DNA of 64,000 nt, from contig OX467082.1 of NCBI GenBank assembly GCA_950106755.1, positions 8,060,001-8,124,000 of the forward strand. The letters are read 5' to 3'. Source of the stretch: Climacium dendroides (Eukaryota > Streptophyta > Bryopsida > Hypnales > Climaciaceae). This document shows, in pieces, positions 56,882 to 64,000 of the stretch (its first letter is position 1; every line of letters begins with the position of its first letter). The notes under the pieces were generated by a model. It did no database searches, had not been told where the DNA came from, and saw nothing but the letters and a program-made list of their open reading frames with translations. A program made the translations under genes and the position numbers.

Positions 56882-59800
56882 TGTCATAGCACAAGGAAGC
56901 ACAAATCCTACCCTTAGGTGTTAAATTGATATAAAACACCTTAGATGACTCGTGTATCGTTCCTACAGGATTTCAACGTTAGTTTCCTCAAGATATCTGG
57001 AATAGGATTCAGAAAACACCAAACCCAAGCAAAACCGGATCTAAATATTTGCAACACGAAATTCTCTCAATACCCTCTCCTCTCCATACTCCAATTCCCT
57101 TACGTCCACTCCAAGTCTTCCACCAGTAATCGAACACGGAGGTTGTCATAATCCTGTGCTTCTCTCTATCCGGATCAATTTAGACGGATGCGGAACCGGA
57201 AAGAGGATTTCTATCCGATTGCAGTAACTCACAAAATGTTAGTTTTACCTCTACCAAGAGGGTTCCGCTCTTTGGTTTTAGGAAGGGAACGTAAATCCTA
57301 CCCTTCAAATGTGTTTAGAGTGAAATGAAGTTCCACTTAGAATAACAACAACAAATACCAAAAAGAAATAGGAAATAGTTACTTCCTCACAACTAATCCG
57401 GATGTTGATCCAAACTAGCAGGTCACTCAGGAAACCCCTATTATCCTCCCAGTACTACAACGACAGACCTATCCGGACAGGACCCCAAAAGCGTAATCCG
57501 GCACTCGATAACTGAGAGATCCTAACTACCTTCCTGTTCCTCTCTTCCGGATCCAGTAGGACCTCATCAGATGTCGGCTAGCATTCGTTCTCCCTCTTGA
57601 AGAATTCACCCAACCTAAGAATGGCTATCCTACTCAGAAGACTCCCAAGGAACTTCAACAACTAAAATACCCTCTCAATACACAAAGTTTTCCTTAACCA
57701 AATCCTCAAAGCTCTCAAAATCAGATCCTGAACAGAATCCGGGGGCTACTTGTCTTCCTCCACACCTACAAACCAGCTACCCGCACTAAACAATGGTTCT
57801 AGCATTGCACAGCATACCAACACAGAACTTAACATTTTCAGGCCAGCACTTATGAAGTGGAAATCTGAAATCAATTCGCAAAGTGTTGAAAAACACAAAT
57901 AAGAAAACACCCGGGGCTTCAAACTAACTTCAGCTTCCTAAATACACACTCCAGGGAACCCCAAAGGTCCCAAGGAATAAAACTAAAGGACAGGAGAATA
58001 ACAGGTGTCATTCCTTATCCTTCTAAATTGACTTTCTTACCAACCCCATCCGATCCGCAAAATGTGGATCTCAGATCCTAAAAATCCGGAAAGTGCAGTC
58101 CAAGTGCATGCACCTGAAAAGCACCTCCCAAGCTACTTCCTACCTACCAAAAACTTGGATTTTTGGCTGACCATGCTAGGGTCGCTTCCTAGAAACCTCC
58201 TAACTACTTTCCTATCTATTTCCTAGCCTTCTTTGGAGAAGGTTCCTCTAACTTTGTTGTCCCCTTCCTAGCTGGTTGTTTCCTACTGGCTGATGGTTTC
58301 CCATTCAAGGGCGGCTTCCCCTTAGACGGTGTTGAAGTTCTCCCTTTGATCTTTGTTGGTGAGATTTGCTCAGGTTCCGATTCCTCTTCTAATCCGGTGT
58401 ATTCCGAATCCTCTTCTCCGGATCTCGACAGACTTTCCTCCCGCTTGGATTGGCTTGGAGATTCGTCCTCCGCGGATTGTTGACTCTTTAGAGGCATGTC
58501 TCTTCCTCTGACGGGAGTAACCTTCTTCACAGTCTTCTTAGCGGGTGAGGGTTGAGAGCCTTTACTCTATGGTGTATCTAAGTCGGATTTTGACTTCCGA
58601 ATTTGATCCTTTGATCCGGATCCGTGCACTGATCCTTCTTTCCTCCCCTCCATACCCTTAGAGGTTGGTGTCAACTCATCCTCCTGCCTTTCTCGCTTGG
58701 TTGGCGTCTTTGTTGGAGTCTTTGTGGGCGCATCCTTTTTGGTTGGCTCCATCTCTTCATCCTTCCTCTTTATTCTAGATTCCGGAAACCGTTCTGCTTG
58801 GTGAAGAACATCTCGGACTTCAAACATGAACTTCTCCATCTCTTCGGAATACTTTTCCAAAACTAAGACAGCCTTACCTGCGGCTTCCGGTCTTGCCTCA
58901 TGGATTCCCGCATCATAGAGTTTGGCTTTGTTTACAACATCCGCAGTGTTGGAAACAAAGGCCCCAACTCTCCTAATGGCCCCCTTAAACTCTGAGGTAA
59001 GCCGTTCCACCTCTCTCTTCTTTTCCTCACCCTTCTCAATTTGCCGCTGGAGATCCCCATTCCTCTCAGTCAACTCCTTGATGCGGGTCTCCTACTTCCG
59101 GTTTTCACTATCCCGGATCAATCCTTCTACTTTCTCTACGAGCTCTAACACATTGATCCCTCCAAGCAGTCCACATACATTCCTCACTGCTCCTCTCTCC
59201 ATGTCAAGTTCCTCTCAGACTCTCCCTAAGTCCGAAATGATCTTCTCCAAAGAATCCTCTTCTAGAACTTCAGGTTCCGGCGAGACTTTCCTCTTCTCTC
59301 TGGATTCCTTCTTAGAAGAGACTGAAACCCTCTCAGCCTCTGTCCTCCTTTCGGAAGGCTCCTTCCTTCTCTCTGAGGATCTCCTCTCAGATCCCTCATC
59401 TGGTCCCTCCTTTCTCTCTTCTTCTTCTTCCTCTCGGGGTGGAGTAAGATTATATTTCACTAGGGTGGTTACGGCCTTATACATGGTCTTCTCTGAAGTT
59501 TTCAGAGTACCTAAAAATTCATACAGGTGAAAGAGGAATGGCCCAATGGAGGTGGCCTTTGCGTTTCCTAGGGCGTTCACCATCTTCCCTACCAGATCTT
59601 TCACTATTCCTCCCCAAAACACTTTCCTTTCCCCACTCAACGCTCCGAAGATCGTATTGGCCCAAATTACCGTGACCCGGTTTGGCCGTTCTGGATACAG
59701 GATCGGTACTACAAATTCTAACACCCTCCTCTCTCTTGCCACCTTGCAATCTACTACTGCGTAGCCATCCTTAGAGTGAGGAGGATTAGAAAATTTACCT

Positions 59801-60744
59801 TCCGCGAACTTGTGTACCTGCGAAGCCATCCCCTCTCCAGGTCGAGGAAAATCATAGACCCTCTTCCAGATGTCCTCAGTCCACCTTCCGGGCAGAGCTC
59901 GGACGGTCTTGATCCATTCGTTCGACTGCTCATTCATCAACTCCCAGATCATTTCCTCGTTCTTCAAGGTCCATGGTCGGCAAAGGAATCCCGCACACCC
60001 GAGTTGGCCCAGATCCTCCTCCAGCTGCTTCCGCTCTCCGTCATCCTTCGGAATCACTAGACAGATGCTCTTGATCTTGAAAGGAGATGACCCGCTTGCT
60101 TCGGCCTTCACCATGGTTGCAGAACTCTCCAAAACACTCACCACTCAAACCTCCTACCCTTTTCTTGCCACAGCTCCCAATCAATCCTCTTCCTCTCCAC
60201 GACAGGATCCGGAAAGTAAGATCACCCAATCCTCTGACACCTCTAAAGGCAAACCTTGCTCTGAGAACTCTCCCAAACCACAAAGACACAATGAGGTTTG
60301 AGGAACCAAACCCTTGCGTATCCTTTCCTAGCAGTCACAGCCGTTGGAAAAGTAGCCATTTCCGCAATCATCGCGGAGGAATCTAGCCGTTAAAACGGTC
60401 CTCCGTGATGTATGGGATTACCATTGGATCCGGTATTTTCTATTCCCCTCCCGATAATCTTCCGGTAGCGTGCGGATGCGTTTGCTTCCGGTCCCGGTAT
60501 ATTTTTCGACCCCTGTTCCGTTCCTTGGATGCAGATCCGGTTCCAGATCTTTAGGAAAATAGGAATCTTACAATATCTTTTTTAACCAAATTATCTATCT
60601 ACTACTAATCCAATAGTGAGGTAGGGTTAATATTGGTAATATAATTAGTTTGCCATCTTGCAAATCAAAATTTTTTACCAATGTCCACTCCTTACTTATA
60701 TATTCTATATAACCATCCTCATCCTCTCATTTTGGTCTACGACA
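56882..60744 (-). mobile_element. E5: 3.86-kb TGT...ACA element nested in E4
   Basis: The direct repeat CTTAG is at 56877-56881 and 60745-60749. Ends are TGTCATAGCAC and GGTCTACGACA, which are imperfect inverted repeats (TGTC(A/G)TAG). Gene on the minus strand at 58216-60114, followed by about 1.3 kb of non-coding sequence. A TATATAGAATATATAAG string close to the gene-side end may be a promoter element. Confidence 0.8.
58216..60114 (-). pseudogene. E5 gag-like gene, nearly complete with three stops
   Basis: ATG 60114 (MVKAEASGSSPFKIKSICLV). The N-terminal domain has GCAGFLCRPWTLKNEEMIWE, RWTEDIWKRVYDFPRPGEGM, DCKVARERRVLEFVVPILYP, NTIFGALSGERKVFWGGIVK and FLFHLYEFLGTL. An acidic/Arg-rich linker follows, then a coiled coil (KELTERNGDLQRQIEKGEEK) and a Ser/Lys tail ending KLEEPSPKKARK. 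In-frame stops are near 59215, 59092 and 58567; the frame is otherwise kept through all of it. It is the best template for the family's full length, about 630 residues. Confidence 0.65.
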
Positions 60745-60749
60745 CTTAG

Positions 60750-61878
60750 TGATGTTAGAGTTTGATATTGAAGACGAGCAGAAAGGGAAAGAGAGAGATT
60801 CAATTCCGGAACCGGAATCCAAGGAACTGAAACCCAGTCGTAAGGATAAGGGTCCAGAGGTAGGAACTAAGAAAGATGAGCTGACATGGGATTCAGTCCG
60901 GAAGGAAGATGCTTTAGGGCAGATCATTGAGGAGTTAACCAAGATCCGCTAGCACATAGCCAAAGAATGGTAAACCATTCAAAAAGTCAGCAAGGCATTA
61001 GGAGTAGATCCCTCCCAGCTCACGAGAGAAGTAGATACTTTGCTACCTGGGAAGAGTGTCCGGAAGTTGGAGAGTAAAGTAGAAGAGTTGACCGGGACCA
61101 TAGGAGAGCTCCAGAATCAGGTCAAGGAGAAAACAGATGAATTAGAGAGGAGTAAGAAATTCTCTGTTGAATCTGTGGACCTACTTGGGCGGATTGGGGA
61201 ATTCCTTGGGAATACCGGAGATGTGGTGAATCGGGCCCGGTTGTTTGATGAGGGCGTTCACAAGGAAGGAACGCAACTGGGGCCAAAGTTGGTCTCAGTT
61301 CTGGTTAGTTATGGTGCAAAGATGGAGAAGACTTTGAGTGAGATGAGAGACCTGTTGGGATTAAACCAACCAGGGAAAGGAATGGGAGGAATCGGTGGTG
61401 CCACCCCCTCCAAGGCTCATTCTCCTTCTCCCATATCATCCAAGAAGGGAAAAGGGATTGAATTCACCCCTCCCCGAATCCCACCATACGGGAAGATGGG
61501 GTCTGAGCTGGCAAAGATTCAACACCCGGATCACATACTCGAAGTCACTCAAGGTTGGGCGAAAGTTTGGACTCTCCTGTTAGCAAAAAGCTGAGTCCGG
61601 TTCAACCAAGCGCTACCAAGAAGAAGCAAACAAACAAGAGGGTGAGGTCACCAGACGTTATTCTGGTTTCAGATGAAGAGGAGGAGGATTTGCCCGAGGT
61701 CAATGACAAAGAAGGCAGCACAGTTGAGTCTTCAAAATTAGAGTCGCCTCCCAAGAAAGGTAAATTGAAAGGGGCCCACTCCAGGGAAGGGCCAGACATC
61801 ATGAAGAAGGAAGACTACGACCGGAAGGAAGCAACCAACCCGGGAAGGAGGGGCCAAGAATTTGGAAGACACCCCTAA
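60750..61878 (+). pseudogene. E4 gag-like gene, 3' part
   Basis: From the E5 target site the frame reads MLEFDIEDEQKGKERDSIPE to a stop at 60950-60952, then after another stop runs from PSQLTREVDTLLPGKSVRK through a coiled coil (KLESKVEELTGTIGELQNQV) and GEFLGNTGDVVNRARLFDEG. The latter matches the E5 string SNTADVVNKAKLYDAGIHEA. A frame change near 61555 leads to the Lys/Ser tail ending near 61878. Confidence 0.55.
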
Positions 61879-63073
61879 GCGACCGAAGAAGTAGGGGCTA
61901 GGCATAAGAGTTAGTCAAGACCAGAGTTGTTAAATAGAAATAGTTAGGAAGGTACTTTCCAGTGCAGATGTATCCGGACTTCTTGATCTGGATTCTTAGG
62001 ATCTGGATTCCTTCTCTTTGTTTCTTGTCTTTTAGTGAAAGTCAAGGATATGCTTTGGGATGGCACGTGTCACTCCCTTGTGGTTAGTTAGGATTCTCAA
62101 CTAGGGACCGTTGTGTCCCTGGGTTTGTTATTTAGGAGGTGACGATCAATTGTTTCCTCGGACAATTTCTAGTTGTGAGAATTTCGTCTTGATTTGAAGT
62201 AAAAATCAGTATTTCCACTTCACAAGTTGATGTGTCTAGTGTATTGTACTTGTGTTGGTATGCCTAGTGGTGAGTTATTATTGATCTGTGCGGGTAGCTG
62301 AGGCTGCTGTAGTTGAGAGAAAGGAAAGAGGAAACAGTCCCCGGATCCTAGCAGATCCGATTCTATGAGTAAGAATTGTACACTAAGGTACTGAGAGTAC
62401 GAGGAAGATAGGGAAAGATTGTTTGGAAGTCCTTCTCCATATGTTTGAGTAGGGTGCAGGTATAAAAACTTAGTTAAGTGGCGGTAGTCGGGATACTAAT
62501 CCGGATATCTTCCCGGAGGAAGTGAGTAAATCTGAAACCATCCAGTGAGCAATACGGAGTATGTTAGAATAATTGAGTAACTGCTACTCCCTTTAAAGCT
62601 CTTGAGCATCTCCTTATAGAATTGAGTCGACTTAGGATTTGTCATTGTAGTAATTGAAGAGGGTAAGGCTTCTTGCATGACCTACTGATTTAGTGAACAA
62701 ACCGGATTAGCTGTGAGGAAGTCATTACCCGAATATTTCTTGGGGTTGTATAAGAGTATAGGTGTGGGTGAATGAGCGTTTTCTCTGAGTCCCTAAATAC
62801 TCAGAGGGTAGGATTTACGTGTCCTCCCTTAAATCTAAGCATGGAACCCTCTTCCCTAGTTCCCTAAGAGGTTATATTACTTTGTATAACTAAACCGGAA
62901 TACGGACTAGGCACAGGTCCTGGTTGTTCTTTCTTAGATTCCAGATAACAGTGGAAGATATTTTGAACTAAAATAAGAGAGAGATTTAGTAGATTAAAGA
63001 GGAAAGAATGATAACTGGAATACATTCCTAATCCGGATGTTTAAAGGAGTTACAAACTAAATCCCTATGGAAC
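61879..63073 (+). other. Non-coding 3' part of E4
   Basis: No gene. In orientation it equals the long untranslated side of E5 (56882-58215) reversed; both include GGTAGGATTTACGT-like and GAACCCTCTTCC-like strings. Confidence 0.5.
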
Positions 63074-63301
63074 CACTATAAGAAACCAAAATTTATTGAT
63101 GTCAAAAAGAACGGATTTTAGGTGATATTGAAAAAAAAAAACCCATGTTTTTATGTCAATAATGATGTCCAATATAACATCAATGGACATCGTTGTTGAC
63201 ATAAAAACATAGGGTTTTTTTTTTATGTCACCTTTGATGTCACCTAAAATCCGTTCCTTTTGATGTCAATCCGTCACGTAAAATAAGGTTTTCTTATAGT
63301 G
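63074..63301. mobile_element. CACTA-type MITE, complete (228 bp)
   Basis: Ends CACTATAAGAAA and TTTCTTATAGTG are inverted repeats; the 3-bp direct repeat AAC is at 63071-63073 and 63302-63304. A central hairpin pairs GATGTCCA.TATAACATCAATGGACATC-type arms. It lies inside E4 and is related to the half copy at 29165-29301. Confidence 0.85.
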
Positions 63302-63376
63302 AACGATACACGAGTCACTTAGTGGTATTTTCATGCCATTAGGAGTAATTGTGCTTTCTTGTGCTACGACATAATT

Positions 63377-64000
63377 GAAGGATAAAACTAGTGCAAGGGT
63401 TTAGGGATTGTCATCAATTTCAAGTTACTTGTTTTTTGGATTCGAGTTCAAACATTCAATGCTTCATTTCAATGTTTGGATTTAGGAATTGAAATCAAAT
63501 ACCTCTTCTTTTATTTTTGGGTTTAGATTGTTTTTAAAAATAAATAAAATTGGTTACTATAATTATTTTGGAAAAAAATCGAATACAATTTGTTTTATTT
63601 TTGGATTCAAGTTAAGTGGTTCTTTTGATGATTGTAATCTAGACATCTACTTATGTTTGGAATTGAAGTAAAATACAATCATTTTTTGCTTGCAGAAAAG
63701 TTCAACAGTTTTGGGTTTGGTAATAGGATAGTACATCAAGTTTCAACCTCTAAAATCCTACTTTAATTTGAGCTCACCATGAGCAATGGAACTCGTAAGC
63801 ACTAATTGTAGTTAACATATCTCATGTGGGTTGTTGTACCTCCTACCACCTCATATGTATATAATGAGCTCCTCTTTCTACCCTAAAATTGAAAATAAGA
63901 TGATAAATTATTTTTCTTAGATATTGTATGTAACCAAATTTTTTTTCCATATCTAACTGTAGAATATTGTATTAGAGTAGTATAAAAATGTTTGGACAAA
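63377..64000. repeat. Degenerate satellite, right part
   Basis: The words TTTGGATTTAGGAATTGAAAT and GAATACAATTTG with TTTTTGGATTCAAGTT repeat those left of E4 (53985-55620), so E4 inserted in one satellite block. The last 250 bp are AT-rich without recognised features. Confidence 0.5.

Larger units (their letters stand above)
55626..63371 (+). mobile_element. E4: TGT...ACA element on the plus strand, carrying nested E5
   Basis: The direct repeat TAATT is at 55621-55625 and 63372-63376. Ends are TGTGGCACTC and TGCTACGACA. Without E5 and the MITE it is about 3.65 kb, the same class as E1-E3. Its gene is on the plus strand (56183-56881 and 60750-61878). Its right end (GTGCTTTCTTGTGCTACGACA region) is the reverse complement of the E5 left end (TGTCATAGCACAAGGAAGCAC), so E4 and E5 belong to one subfamily. 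Confidence 0.75.

Overview
The window is eukaryotic nuclear DNA from a land plant or close streptophyte relative. It has GT-AG introns, plant-type telomere strings (CCCTAAA), and plant-style transposon families (MULE, CACTA, a DUF7869-type transposase). My best guess is a non-seed plant such as a moss or liverwort; this rests on the type of transposases and is not proven. I see no ordinary housekeeping gene: nearly everything is mobile DNA, much of it nested.

Region 1 (1-4518 and 23307-27382). On the minus strand lies a degenerate gene (gene A, 1-3700) with a ParB-like motif followed by a DNA-methyltransferase-like fold. On the plus strand lies an intact 945-residue transposase of the DUF7869 type (gene C, 24545-27382). 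Between them, and inside gene A introns, are at least 21 copies of a near-perfect palindrome of about 30 bp. Its arms are TTTAGGG and CCCTAAA, spaced about 100 bp apart. The array stops at 4518 and resumes at 23307, as if one divergent gene pair had been split by an 18.8 kb insertion.

Region 2 (4519-23306) is the interrupting block. It carries telomere-like strings near both edges, a 177-bp satellite, a MULE-like transposase pseudogene on the minus strand (6780-10597), several MITEs, and on the plus strand an intact 11-exon gene (gene B, 16198-20514, 1112 aa). Gene B has the same ParB-like plus methyltransferase-like order as gene A. So two unrelated transposases each sit divergently beside a ParB/methyltransferase-like gene.

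Region 3 (29823-43042 and 55626-63371) holds five copies (E1-E5) of one element class. Each has TGT...ACA ends, a 5-bp target duplication and 3.5-3.9 kb of its own sequence. Each has one gene encoding a conserved N-terminal domain, an acidic linker, a coiled coil and a Ser/Lys-rich tail. No polymerase, integrase or long terminal duplication is visible. E3 is nested in E2, and E5 in E4; E2 and E5 split reading frames that rejoin exactly when the insert and one target copy are removed. E1 and E2 also interrupt older minus-strand genes (G and H).

Region 4 (43043-55625 and the right edge) has gene H and its paralogue J (the latter with a RING-like tail), a 1.77-kb CACTA-type non-autonomous element with a 38-bp palindromic array, a broken plus-strand gene at 51686-53041, and a degenerate satellite into which E4 inserted.
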